Origin: Arthrobacter sp. N199823
GTDB taxonomy: Bacteria; Actinomycetota; Actinomycetes; Actinomycetales; Micrococcaceae
NCBI RefSeq assembly: GCF_002929705.1
Contig: NZ_PJIN01000003.1
Coordinates: 310,001 to 374,000, forward strand
Length of the DNA: 64,000 nt
Reading direction: 5' to 3'
Shown here: one piece after another, positions 42,224-50,718 of the stretch
Layout of the letters: each line of letters begins with the position of its first letter
Position numbering within the stretch: the stretch's first letter is position 1
Made by a program: the position numbers and the translations under genes
The notes under the pieces: generated by a model
The model's database searches: none
What the model was told of the DNA's origin: nothing
The model's input: the letters and a program-made list of their open reading frames with translations, nothing else

Positions 42224-43684
42224 ATGAGCACAGCCGTGTCTTCACACACTTCAGTAGCGCCCGGTACGCAGGATCGCCCGCTACGCATCGCCGTGATCGG
42301 CTCAGGTCCGGCCGGCGTTTATGCCGCCGACATGCTGACCAAGAGCGAGCAGGTGCGTGACGGATTGGTTGTCAGCATTGACCTTTTTGACCGCTATCCG
42401 GCACCGTATGGCCTGATTCGCTACGGCGTTGCCCCCGATCATCCCCGCATCAAGGGCATCATCAATGCCCTCTACAAGGTGTTGGACCGCGGGGATATCC
42501 GCTTCTTCGGCAATGTGGATTACGGAACGGACCTCTCGCTGGAGGATCTGCAAAAGCACTACGACGCCGTCATTTTCGCCACCGGGGCCATCAAGGACGC
42601 GGATCTGAACATCCCCGGTATTGAGCTGGATGGCTCCTATGGCGGTGCTGACTTCGTGTCCTGGTATGACGGTCACCCCGATGTTTCCCGCGAATGGCCG
42701 CTGACCGCGAAGGAGATTGCTGTCATCGGAAACGGCAACGTGGCCCTCGATGTAGCCCGCGTGCTCTCCAAGCATGCTGATGACATGCTTGTCACTGAGA
42801 TCCCGGAGAATGTCTATGCCGGTCTGAAGGCATCGCCCGTCACCGACGTTCACATCTTCGGCCGCCGCGGCCCCGCACAGGTGAAGTTCACGCCTATGGA
42901 GCTGCGCGAACTCAGCCACTCCAAGGACGTGGACATTGTGCTCTACGAGGAGGACTTCGACTTCGACGAGGCCTCCGACGTTGCCGTGAAGAGCAACAAC
43001 CAGATTAAGACCATGGTCAACACGCTCACTAACTGGCTTGTTGAGCAGGACGATGACGCCGCGGACCCCACCACGGGTGCCTCGCGCCGCCTGCACCTGC
43101 ACTTCCTGCACAACCCGGTCGAGATCACGGGCGCAGACGGCAAGGTCACGGGCATCACGTTTGAACGCACCGAGCTTGACGGCACTGGCAACGCGCGCGG
43201 CACCGGCGAGTTCATCGACTACCCGGTCCAGGCCGTGTACCGCTCCGTGGGCTACTTCGGATCTGCTGTGCCGGATGTTGAGTTTGACCACCAGCGCGGC
43301 GTTGTCACGAACGACGGCGGACGCGTCCTGGCCGCGGACGGCACCCACGTGCCGGGCATCTATGCGACGGGCTGGATCAAGCGCGGACCGGTCGGTTTGA
43401 TTGGCCACACCAAGGGTGACGCCCTCGAAACCATCACGCACCTGCTCGCTGACCGCGAAGGGCTACCGCTCGCTGCCGAGGCCGCCCCGGAATCCGTGGT
43501 TGAGCTGCTCGATTCCCGCGGCGTGGAATTCACCACCTGGGAAGGTTGGCTTGAACTGGATGCCCACGAGAAGGCGCTCGGCGCTGCCGCATCCGCGGAC
43601 GGCACCGTGCAGCGCGAGCGCGTCAAGGTGGTGCCGCGCGACGAGATGGTCGCTGTTTCCCGCGGCGCCTCCATCGTCGGCTAA
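42224..43684 (+). CDS. fprA: FprA-type ferredoxin-NADP reductase
   Basis: FAD/NADPH flavoprotein of the adrenodoxin-reductase-like FprA family (about 486 aa). The FAD site is IAVIGSGPAGVYAADML, then APYGLIRYGVAPDHPRIK. The NADPH site is IAVIGNGNVALDVARVL, followed by FGRRGPAQVKFTPMELREL. The C-terminal GIYATGWIKRGPVGLIGHTK is also typical. ATG 42224 is chosen; TTG 42209 and GTG 42236 are possible. Its place just after cysG suggests it supplies reduced ferredoxin to the sulfite reductase. A close paralogue lies at 56909. Confidence 0.92.
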   Translation: MSTAVSSHTSVAPGTQDRPLRIAVIGSGPAGVYAADMLTKSEQVRDGLVVSIDLFDRYPAPYGLIRYGVAPDHPRIKGIINALYKVLDRGDIRFFGNVDYGTDLSLEDLQKHYDAVIFATGAIKDADLNIPGIELDGSYGGADFVSWYDGHPDVSREWPLTAKEIAVIGNGNVALDVARVLSKHADDMLVTEIPENVYAGLKASPVTDVHIFGRRGPAQVKFTPMELRELSHSKDVDIVLYEEDFDFDEASDVAVKSNNQIKTMVNTLTNWLVEQDDDAADPTTGASRRLHLHFLHNPVEITGADGKVTGITFERTELDGTGNARGTGEFIDYPVQAVYRSVGYFGSAVPDVEFDHQRGVVTNDGGRVLAADGTHVPGIYATGWIKRGPVGLIGHTKGDALETITHLLADREGLPLAAEAAPESVVELLDSRGVEFTTWEGWLELDAHEKALGAAASADGTVQRERVKVVPRDEMVAVSRGASIVG

Positions 43685-43697
43685 GCCGGCGCTGTCC

Positions 43698-43833
43698 GGA
43701 CGTCCGACTTCCCTCGCGAGCAGTAAGATTTTCCGCTGCTGGGGACGCTAAGAGATTTCCGAGGGTTCCCCGCTGAGCTTGCGAAGCGAGGGAAGGAAAT
43801 CACGCCATCCTCGCTCCGGGGAGTCGGACGTCC
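43698..43833. repeat. Nested inverted repeats between convergent genes
   Basis: A perfect 12-base inverted pair, GGACGTCCGACT at 43698-43709 and its complement at 43822-43833, encloses a second pair, TTCCCTCGC at 43709-43717 and its complement at 43786-43794. It lies between the convergent fprA and GntR genes and may terminate transcription from both sides. Confidence 0.65.
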
Positions 43834-43845
43834 GTCCTGAGCGGG

Positions 43846-44502
43846 TTAGAAGTTCAGGTTCTCCGCCACCGTCTCAAACGCGGCGTCGGGGTCGCGGGCC
43901 TCAATAGCTGCGAGCAGGTCCTCGTGGCCTTCTTGCGGGCAGCCAATGCCCTGGCCGCCGCTATGGGCTTCCAGATCGGTGCGGAAAACACCTCCGAATG
44001 ACTCGTACAGCTCGGCCAGCAGCGGATTGGCTGATGCCCGGGCCACGGCCAGGTGGAATGCCCAGTCGTTCGCGACCCAACCGGCGGTGTCATTGGTGTC
44101 CCATGCGCGACGCCGGTCTGCCAGCAAGGTGCGCATCTCACATTTCTGCGCGGCGGTGGCGTTGTGCGCGGCCAGCCGGGCGGCCTGGGTGTCCAGGGCC
44201 AGCCGGACCTCTACCACGTGCTTGTTGCCGTACCGGCCAATAAATTTCTGGGTTGCCCCGGCGATCTCGCTCGTGGCGCGCACATAGGTGCCATCGCCGC
44301 GCAGGACTTCAAGCATGCCCACGTGGGCCAGCGACTTAATGGCTTCCCGGAGCGTGCCGCGGGAAACACCGAGTTCCTTCATGAGCTCCTGCTCGGACGG
44401 GATGCGCGCGTTGACAGCCCACAGCCCGGAGCTGATGGCGTGCCGCAACTTGCTCGTGACTTCCTGGGCGAGAGGCTCGCGGTGCGAGGTTGTCAGGCTC
44501 AT
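43846..44502 (-). CDS. GntR/FadR family transcriptional regulator
   Basis: A 218-residue regulator. The winged helix is LRHAISSGLWAVNARIPSEQELMKE, then LGVSRGTLREAIKSLAHVGM and LRGDGTYV. An FCD-type ligand domain follows (VEVRLALDTQAARLAAHN, then NDWAFHLAVARASANPLLAELY, with acidic and histidine metal-ligand positions). The ATG at 44502 overlaps the MFS stop by four bases, so the two form one operon. The much longer open frame reaching 45405 is antisense-like read-through of the MFS gene and is not used. It probably senses the substrate of the MFS protein. Confidence 0.9.
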   Translation of the reverse strand: MSLTTSHREPLAQEVTSKLRHAISSGLWAVNARIPSEQELMKELGVSRGTLREAIKSLAHVGMLEVLRGDGTYVRATSEIAGATQKFIGRYGNKHVVEVRLALDTQAARLAAHNATAAQKCEMRTLLADRRRAWDTNDTAGWVANDWAFHLAVARASANPLLAELYESFGGVFRTDLEAHSGGQGIGCPQEGHEDLLAAIEARDPDAAFETVAENLNF

Positions 44503-45827
44503 ACTGGCTTTCCTTCCGGGAGCGGCACAATGGTCATGGCGCCGGTGTTCCGCCCGCCCCTGTCCCGGGAAGCACCGTCCCGCCCGGGTGCCGTGAGCAT
44601 CCATGCCAGCACCGCCTGCGCCGCGGCCACGGCCACCAGCAAGATCAAAGGCAGAGTCCAGCCGCCGCTGAGGCTGTGCGCCAGGCCCATGCCGAACGGG
44701 CCCATCGTCCCCACAAGGTAACCAACAGACTGGGCAGCGGTGGACATGGCGGTGGCCTCCGCTGTCGTGCTTCCGCTTTTGCTGATGACCACCAGGACCA
44801 GGGCAAACACGCCGAAGCCGAATCCGAGCAGCAGGGCGGGTGCCACGGCGGCCTGCGCCGGGAGCAGTAAAAGTGCGATTGCGCCGAGCAGGTAGGAGCC
44901 GCTGGCGAGCATGAACGCGAGGCGCAAACCGCCGGGTCGGCTGGCCACTGCGAGCAGGCCGATGTTCGTGACCACAGTGACAACCTGGGCCAGCCCAAGC
45001 ATTAGGCCGGCTGTGGCGGGGTCCAGGCCGCCGTCGATCAGGATCAGGGGCAGCCAGCTGATGATGGAGTACGCGGCGATGGCCTGGATCGTGAAGAATG
45101 CCGTGATGAGCAGGCCCTGGCGGGTTTTCAGCAGTTTCCACGGTGATATGGCGCTGCCCTGTGCCGGCGTTGGGCGGCGGTGCGCAGCGAGGGCGATCGG
45201 GATGAAGGCCAGCAGCGTCACGACCGAAAGGAGGGCCCACGCGGCCAGGCCCAGCGACGGCGAGTCCAATTGCATGGCCAGTGGCACGCTGACGGCGGCC
45301 GAGATAGTGGCACCAAACGACATGGTGATCGTGTAAACACCCGTCATGGCGGCAGTCTTGTGTGCGTAATGCTCGCGGATGAAGGACGGCATCGCCACGT
45401 TGCACACGGCCAGTCCGGACATGCTCACCACCGTGCCCAGAAGCAGCATCCCCACGCTGGGCACCGCCCGCAGTGCGAGGCCCGCCGTCAGGGTGGCGAG
45501 TGCGATCGCGATGGCCTTCTCAACTCCAAAGCGGCGGACCAGCCATGACGTTCCCGCCCCGGCGATAGCGAAGCAGAGCGTGGGGATTGAAGGCAGCAGC
45601 GCCGCCGTGAGTGCACCGTAGCCGAGCACCTGCTGGAGGTCGTGGTAGAGGGCCGAGGCGCTGGAGATTCCTGCGCGGAGGTTGAGGCCGATCAGCACGA
45701 TGGCAAGGATGCCGAAGGCGGCTGTGAGCCGCTTTCTGGTGCGCGGCGCTGGGCCCGGGGCGGGAGGTTGGCTGGTGGGCGGCGGTGCGGCGGGGTCCTG
45801 CAGGAATTGAGTCATCGGGTCAATCAT
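44499..45827 (-). CDS. MFS transporter, CynX/NimT type
   Basis: A 442-residue major facilitator with twelve helices. LIGLNLRAGISSASALYHDLQQ is the characteristic N-terminal helix of the cyanate/nitroimidazole (CynX/NimT) group. GVYTITMSFGATISAAVSVPLA and the C-terminal half GPFGMGLAHSLSGGW agree. The N-terminal 30 residues are Pro-rich and cytoplasmic. The start may be 45827 or 45815. It is the first gene of a leftward two-gene operon with the GntR regulator, whose candidate operator lies 6 bases upstream. Confidence 0.88.
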   Translation of the reverse strand: MIDPMTQFLQDPAAPPPTSQPPAPGPAPRTRKRLTAAFGILAIVLIGLNLRAGISSASALYHDLQQVLGYGALTAALLPSIPTLCFAIAGAGTSWLVRRFGVEKAIAIALATLTAGLALRAVPSVGMLLLGTVVSMSGLAVCNVAMPSFIREHYAHKTAAMTGVYTITMSFGATISAAVSVPLAMQLDSPSLGLAAWALLSVVTLLAFIPIALAAHRRPTPAQGSAISPWKLLKTRQGLLITAFFTIQAIAAYSIISWLPLILIDGGLDPATAGLMLGLAQVVTVVTNIGLLAVASRPGGLRLAFMLASGSYLLGAIALLLLPAQAAVAPALLLGFGFGVFALVLVVISKSGSTTAEATAMSTAAQSVGYLVGTMGPFGMGLAHSLSGGWTLPLILLVAVAAAQAVLAWMLTAPGRDGASRDRGGRNTGAMTIVPLPEGKPV

Positions 45828-45833
45828 AAGACG

Positions 45834-45852
45834 TTAGACGTTTAAGGTCTAA
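45834..45852 (-). promoter_or_regulatory. Candidate GntR operator before the MFS gene
   Basis: The inverted repeat TTAGAC, 7 bases, GTCTAA (45834-45852) sits immediately upstream of the MFS start. A neighbouring AGACGTTAGACG gives a direct half-site repeat. Short A/T-containing palindromes are usual for GntR/FadR proteins. The assignment is by position. Confidence 0.45.
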
Positions 45853-46018
45853 GCGGGCCGTTTGGTAGAAATATAAATCTGGTTTGACGCTGGAAAATAT
45901 CTTCGCTGCGTCGTGGGGTCGTGACACTTTGCCGTTCCGTTTTCCGTCCCACGCCCTGCGAGTTACTCTCGGCATTTCACAGGTGGGCTGGAAGCATTCA
46001 GACGGGCGCCCGCAAACC

Positions 46019-47467
46019 TCAGCTCTGCGGGGCAAGCCTGCGTACGGCAAGTGCCAGCCACAGTTGCACCCGGTCAGGCGTCAGGGCGGGGTCGTAACCT
46101 GTCAGCTCGGCGATCTGGGTCAGCCGGTAGCGCACGGTGTTGCGGTGCAGGGCAAGGGTCTCGGCGACGGCAGCCACTGAGCCGTTGAGCTGCAAATACG
46201 TTTCGAGGGTTTCAACGAGTTCGGCGCCGTGGGCGTCGTCGAACGCTGTCAGCGGCCCCAACGCTTCAGCTGCCATGTCAGCCATCGGGACATCTTCGCT
46301 GGCGAGCAGAAGAGAGGTCAGGCTCAGCCGCTCCGGGACGTTGACTTCCAGGCCGCGGGTGGCAGCTTCACGTGCTTCAAAGTAGCTCCAGCGCAGTCCA
46401 TTGGCCTGTGAATACGCGCCACCAATTCCCACTGGGGCGGTGATGCCAAGGTTGTGCATTTGATGGCTCAAGGCCCGGCCCAGCGTTGCTGGATCACCGG
46501 CCGCAGTGGGCACAACCAAGAGCAGTTCCTGCCTCCCCTCGGAATCGATGGTGCCAGCAATGGACGTTTCCAACTCAGTCGGCAGCGTGATGGTGGCAAG
46601 GGAGGCGAACTTGCTCTCCTCAGTGCTGACCAGCAGGACAAAGTTCTTAGCCGTTGGTGAGATGCCCAGGTTCTCGAGCCGGGCAGCAGAATCGGCCGGT
46701 TCAAGAGTGCCCCGGACAATGTCAGAAATGACTTGGCCGGCGATCTGGCGTGCACTGTGGCGTCGCTGCACCACGTTGTTTAACTCAATACTGATGAGTC
46801 CGCGCGCATAGTCAACAATTCCGTCATCATGAAATGGCTGCCGGAGCCAGAGCGTGCTGGCATCCCGTTTGCCCGTGGACAGCGCCACAGCATGCCAACC
46901 GGCGTCGTCCGGGGTAGTTCCGGGCGAGGTGGCCGCAACTTCGCCGCCGTACTGGGTGACAGAAAGATCCGTGGCCACCATGGACCCAAGCTTCTTGAGC
47001 AGAGCCGGTAGCCCTCCGCCGGTCAGCAGCGAGCGGGCTAGTACCTGATGCTCTCGCAATAGGCGTTCAAGCTTGGCGTAGTGGTCTGCTGAGCGGGCAT
47101 CCGCCACCAACTTTCCGATGGCAATGAAGGGCGTACTGTAGGGCACCTCCACCACCGGAACGGCCCAGCGATTTGCCTCAGCCAACAGGGCAGGCGGCAC
47201 CGAATCATGCTCAAATCCAATGCCAAAACCAATTCCGACGGCGCCCGCTCGCTTGATCTGTCGAACAAAGGAACGCTGGGCGTCGGCCGTGCCCTGCCGT
47301 GCTCCCGTGGTGAGAACCAGCTCGCCGCCGCTGAGGAACGACTGAGGGTTTTCCAGCTCCGTCACGGCGACCCAATCGATCGCGGCGGTCAGCGGAGTGC
47401 GGGTGGAGCCCAAGTTTTTCAGGTGCAGGCCGGAAATGCCCAAAAGGTCAGCCAAGGAAAGTGCCAT
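46019..47467 (-). CDS. PucR family transcriptional regulator
   Basis: A 482-residue regulator. The N-terminal PucR domain is MALSLADLLGISGLHLKNLG, with ELVLTTGARQGTADAQRSFV and GVGIGFGIGFEHDSVPPALL type segments. The C-terminal HTH_30 is ETLETYLQLNGSVAAVAETL, then ALHRNTVRYRLTQIAELTG. The ATG at 47467 is used; the 7 extra codons upstream lack support. It is divergent from an aldehyde dehydrogenase and GABA transaminase pair. Related PucR-type proteins (GabR in Corynebacterium) activate gab genes, so it is the probable regulator. Confidence 0.9.
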   Translation of the reverse strand: MALSLADLLGISGLHLKNLGSTRTPLTAAIDWVAVTELENPQSFLSGGELVLTTGARQGTADAQRSFVRQIKRAGAVGIGFGIGFEHDSVPPALLAEANRWAVPVVEVPYSTPFIAIGKLVADARSADHYAKLERLLREHQVLARSLLTGGGLPALLKKLGSMVATDLSVTQYGGEVAATSPGTTPDDAGWHAVALSTGKRDASTLWLRQPFHDDGIVDYARGLISIELNNVVQRRHSARQIAGQVISDIVRGTLEPADSAARLENLGISPTAKNFVLLVSTEESKFASLATITLPTELETSIAGTIDSEGRQELLLVVPTAAGDPATLGRALSHQMHNLGITAPVGIGGAYSQANGLRWSYFEAREAATRGLEVNVPERLSLTSLLLASEDVPMADMAAEALGPLTAFDDAHGAELVETLETYLQLNGSVAAVAETLALHRNTVRYRLTQIAELTGYDPALTPDRVQLWLALAVRRLAPQS

Positions 47468-47560
47468 GCCATAACTATACAAACGCACTACGACGAATGT
47501 TTGATGTGGTGCACTTGGCTATTCGCTTGAAGCTGGCTGGGGGCTTAGGCTTTCGCATAT

Positions 47561-47576
47561 GCGGCAGATCTGCCGC
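47561..47576. promoter_or_regulatory. Perfect palindrome in the pucR-aldehyde dehydrogenase intergenic region
   Basis: GCGGCAGATCTGCCGC is a perfect 16-base palindrome midway between the two divergent genes. It is a candidate PucR binding site. Confidence 0.45.
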
Positions 47577-47624
47577 CTCGTCTACATCGAGCTCATGCGC
47601 TTCGAGTTAAAGAGGTTGAACACC

Positions 47625-49055
47625 GTGGTCCACACCTTGCAGAACTTCATCAATGGAGAGTTCGTCGCCGCCACCGGCACGGAATCCCTAGATATTGTCA
47701 ACCCAAGCAACGGCGAAGTGGTTGCCACGGCACCGGTCTCCAGCCAAGCCGATGTGGATGCCGCCATGGAGGCAGCGGCCACTGCCTTCAAAACCTGGAA
47801 GCGGGCCACGCCGGGCCAGCGCCAGAGCGTGTTGCTCCAGCTCGCCGACGCCATTGAGGCACGCAGCAGCGAGATCGTAGAAGCCCAGCACCGGAACACC
47901 GGACAGGTTAAGCAAATGATCGCTGACGAGGAAGTCGCTGCGGGAGCGGATCAGCTCCGCTTCTTCGCCGGTGCAGCCCGCCTGCTCGAGGGCCGCTCAG
48001 CAGGTGAATACATGGAAAACTTCACGTCCTATGTGCGTCGCGAGCCCGTGGGCGTCATTGCTCAAGTGACGCCTTGGAACTACCCCTTCCTGATGCTCAT
48101 CTGGAAGATTGGTCCGGCACTCGCAGCCGGCAACACGGTGGTCCTCAAGCCCAGCGACACCACCCCGGAAAGCACCCTGGTGTTTGCCGACATCGCCAAG
48201 GACATTGTTCCTGCCGGCGTGCTGAACTTTGTGCTGGGCAACGGGGCAACCGGTGCAGCCATGGTGGACCACAAGATTCCGGCCATGGTCTCCATTACCG
48301 GGTCAGTCCGGGCCGGCATCGCCGTTGCCACGGGTGCTGCCAAGGGACTCAAACGTGCTCACCTGGAATTGGGTGGCAAGGCCCCGGCCATCGTCTTTGC
48401 CGATGCAAATCTGGGCAAGACAGCCCAGGAGATCGCAGAATATTCCTTCTTCAACGCAGGCCAGGACTGTACGGCCATCACACGCGTGCTGGTCGAGGAG
48501 TCTGCCCACGATGAGTTCACCGCTGCTCTGGCCACGGCCGCTCAAGGGCTGGAAACAGGCAACGCGGATGAGTCCAAGAACTATTTCGGTCCGCTCAACA
48601 ACATTAACCACTTCAACGCGGTGGTCAAGGTTGTCGAGAACATTCCGGACTACGCAACCGTTGTTACCGGCGGCAAGCAAGTGGGGGAGAAGGGCTTCTT
48701 CTTTGCACCCACCGTTGTGGATGGCGTGAAGCAAAGCGATGACATTGTCCAGCAGGAAACCTTTGGCCCCGTCATCACGGTGCAGACCTTCAAGACCGAA
48801 GACGAAGCGGTGGAGATGGCGAACGACGTCGACTTTGCCCTGGCTTCCAGCGTGTGGACCTCCAACCACGGGGTAGCCATGCGCGTCTCCCGCGACCTGG
48901 ACTTTGGTGCCGTGTGGATCAACACCCACATCATGCTCACGGCCGAGATGCCACACGGCGGCTTCAAGCAGTCCGGCTACGGCAAGGATCTGTCCATGTA
49001 CGGCGTGGAGGATTACACCCGGATCAAACACGTCATGAGCAATCTAGACGCCTAG
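47625..49055 (+). CDS. Aldehyde dehydrogenase (gamma-aminobutyraldehyde dehydrogenase candidate)
   Basis: A 476-residue NAD(P)-dependent aldehyde dehydrogenase. The catalytic Cys282 is in FNAGQDCTAITR and the general base E248 is in LELGGKAP. TPWNYPFLMLIWKIGPALAAGN is the N-terminal cofactor region. It most resembles the PatD/PuuC-like aminobutyraldehyde dehydrogenases. With gabT directly downstream, putrescine-derived gamma-aminobutyraldehyde to GABA is a fitting role. GTG 47625 follows AAGAGG by 8 bases; longer frames to 47559 lack a ribosome site. Confidence 0.88.
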   Translation: MVHTLQNFINGEFVAATGTESLDIVNPSNGEVVATAPVSSQADVDAAMEAAATAFKTWKRATPGQRQSVLLQLADAIEARSSEIVEAQHRNTGQVKQMIADEEVAAGADQLRFFAGAARLLEGRSAGEYMENFTSYVRREPVGVIAQVTPWNYPFLMLIWKIGPALAAGNTVVLKPSDTTPESTLVFADIAKDIVPAGVLNFVLGNGATGAAMVDHKIPAMVSITGSVRAGIAVATGAAKGLKRAHLELGGKAPAIVFADANLGKTAQEIAEYSFFNAGQDCTAITRVLVEESAHDEFTAALATAAQGLETGNADESKNYFGPLNNINHFNAVVKVVENIPDYATVVTGGKQVGEKGFFFAPTVVDGVKQSDDIVQQETFGPVITVQTFKTEDEAVEMANDVDFALASSVWTSNHGVAMRVSRDLDFGAVWINTHIMLTAEMPHGGFKQSGYGKDLSMYGVEDYTRIKHVMSNLDA

Positions 49056-49127
49056 GAAGCACGACGGCGGCACCCCCTCGTGCGCGCCTCCCACCAACAT
49101 TGAACGCACCTTTTGAGAGGAACACCC

Positions 49128-50486
49128 ATGTCTGAAATTAGCTACCGGCTTGAGCAAAAACGCCACCTTCTCGGAGCATTCCCCGGTCCCAAGTCGCAAG
49201 CCCTCGATGCTCGACGCAAGTCAGTCGTCGCAGCCGGCGTTGCCTCAGGCGTACCCGTTTACGTTGCGGACGCCGACGGCGGCATCATCACCGACGTTGA
49301 CGGCAACTCCTTCATTGACCTCGGCTCAGGCATCGCCGTGACCTCCGTGGGCGCCTCGGATGCCAACGTTGTTGAGGCCGTCCGCGAGCAAGTTGGGCAC
49401 TTCACGCACACCTGTTTCATGGTCACCCCGTACGAGAGCTACATTGCGGTCGCCGAGGAGCTCAACGCTCTGACCCCCGGCACGCATGAGAAGCGCACCG
49501 TGCTGTTCAACTCCGGCGCCGAGGCAGTGGAAAACGCCGTCAAGGTTGCCCGCCTGGCCACCGGCCGCGACGCCATCGTTGCCTTCGATCACGCCTACCA
49601 TGGCCGTACCAACTTGACCATGGCGCTGACCGCCAAGGCCATGCCGTACAAGACCAACTTCGGCCCATTCGCACCGGAGATCTACCGCGTGCCCATGAGC
49701 TACCCCTACCGCGAAGAAGTCGACATCAAGGGTGAAGAGGCCGCGCGCCGCGCTATCACCATGATCGAGAAGCAGATCGGTGCCAGCTCTGTTGCGGCCA
49801 TCCTGATCGAGCCGATCCAGGGTGAGGGCGGCTTCATTGTACCGGCCGAAGGCTTCCTGCCAACTCTGGCCGCCTGGGCCAAGGACAACGGCGTCGTCTT
49901 CATTGCCGATGAGGTCCAGTCAGGCTTCTGCCGTACAGGCGAATGGTTCGCCACCGCGCACGAAGGTGTTGTCCCGGACATCATCACGATGGCCAAGGGC
50001 ATTGCCGGGGGCTTGCCGCTCTCCGCCATCACGGGCCGCGCCGATCTTATGGACGCCGTGCACCCCGGCGGCCTCGGCGGCACCTACGGCGGAAACCCGA
50101 TCGCCTGCGCCGCCGCGCTCGCTGCTATCAAGACCATGAAGGAGCACGACCTCAATGCTCGCGCTGCCAACATTGAGCGCATCGTCACCGAGCGTTTTGA
50201 GGCACTCGTTGCCGAAATGGGCGAGTCCGGCATCATCGGTGAAATCCGTGGCCGCGGCGCCATGATGGCGATTGAACTGGTCAAGCCCGGCACCGCCAAC
50301 ACCACCAAGGAAGTCAACGCCGACGCTGCCAAAGCCATCGCCGGGGCCTGCCTGCAGGCCGGTGTCATCATCCTGACCTGTGGCACCTACGGCAACGTCA
50401 TCCGCCTGCTCCCGCCGCTGGTCATCAGCGACGAGCTCCTGAACGACGGCCTAGACGTCCTGTCCGACGCCATCCGCGCAGCCTAA
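49128..50486 (+). CDS. gabT: 4-aminobutyrate aminotransferase
   Basis: PLP-dependent transaminase that moves the GABA amino group to 2-oxoglutarate (452 aa). PLP binding elements are NSGAEAVENAVKVARLATGR, AFDHAYHGRTNLTMALTAK and VVFIADEVQSGFCRTGEWFA. K290 in TMAKGIAGGLPLSAITGR forms the Schiff base. The GGTYGGNPIACAAALA segment is typical of GabT. GAGAGGAAC lies before the ATG at 49128. It is probably co-transcribed with the aldehyde dehydrogenase, from which it is separated by 72 bases. Confidence 0.95.
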   Translation: MSEISYRLEQKRHLLGAFPGPKSQALDARRKSVVAAGVASGVPVYVADADGGIITDVDGNSFIDLGSGIAVTSVGASDANVVEAVREQVGHFTHTCFMVTPYESYIAVAEELNALTPGTHEKRTVLFNSGAEAVENAVKVARLATGRDAIVAFDHAYHGRTNLTMALTAKAMPYKTNFGPFAPEIYRVPMSYPYREEVDIKGEEAARRAITMIEKQIGASSVAAILIEPIQGEGGFIVPAEGFLPTLAAWAKDNGVVFIADEVQSGFCRTGEWFATAHEGVVPDIITMAKGIAGGLPLSAITGRADLMDAVHPGGLGGTYGGNPIACAAALAAIKTMKEHDLNARAANIERIVTERFEALVAEMGESGIIGEIRGRGAMMAIELVKPGTANTTKEVNADAAKAIAGACLQAGVIILTCGTYGNVIRLLPPLVISDELLNDGLDVLSDAIRAA

Positions 50487-50496
50487 GCAGCACCCC

Positions 50497-50590
50497 GCAT
50501 CAGCGATTGGGGTGGATTCGGCGACGCTGCATCAGCGATTGGGGTAGATTCGGCAACCCTCCCTCAGTAGTTGGGAAAAGGACGTTCGAC
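50497..50590. repeat. Tandem 32-nt repeat downstream of gabT
   Basis: Two copies of a 32-base unit starting GCATCAGCGATTGGGGT (50497 and 50529), with a third degenerate copy at 50561 (CCCTCAGTAGTTGGG), lie between the gabT stop and its terminator. Confidence 0.8.
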
Positions 50591-50591
50591 G

Positions 50592-50637
50592 GCGGCACCT
50601 GGGATGAGCTCTTGGCTCACCCCGGGTGCCGCTTTTG
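50592..50637 (+). terminator. Rho-independent terminator after gabT
   Basis: A stem of GCGGCACC (50592-50599) with GGTGCCGC (50625-50632), extended inwards by further pairs, followed by TTTTG. It closely resembles the hairpin after katA at 63809. Confidence 0.88.
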
Positions 50638-50718
50638 TGCGTCATGGGGCGTGGGCCTGAACTGTGATGGGTAGGCTGGGAAGAATATTTTCCACGAGGC
50701 ACGGCACATTGGGGTGGC

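Noticed and set aside
42302-43441. A 379-codon frame opposite fprA
   Set aside because: It is antisense to a clear FAD enzyme. Long antisense frames are common in high-GC DNA, and it has no motif or ribosome site.
43846-45405. A 519-codon open frame on the minus strand
   Set aside because: Only its last 218 codons (from 44502) encode the GntR protein. The rest is an out-of-frame reading of the MFS gene, with basic low-complexity composition.
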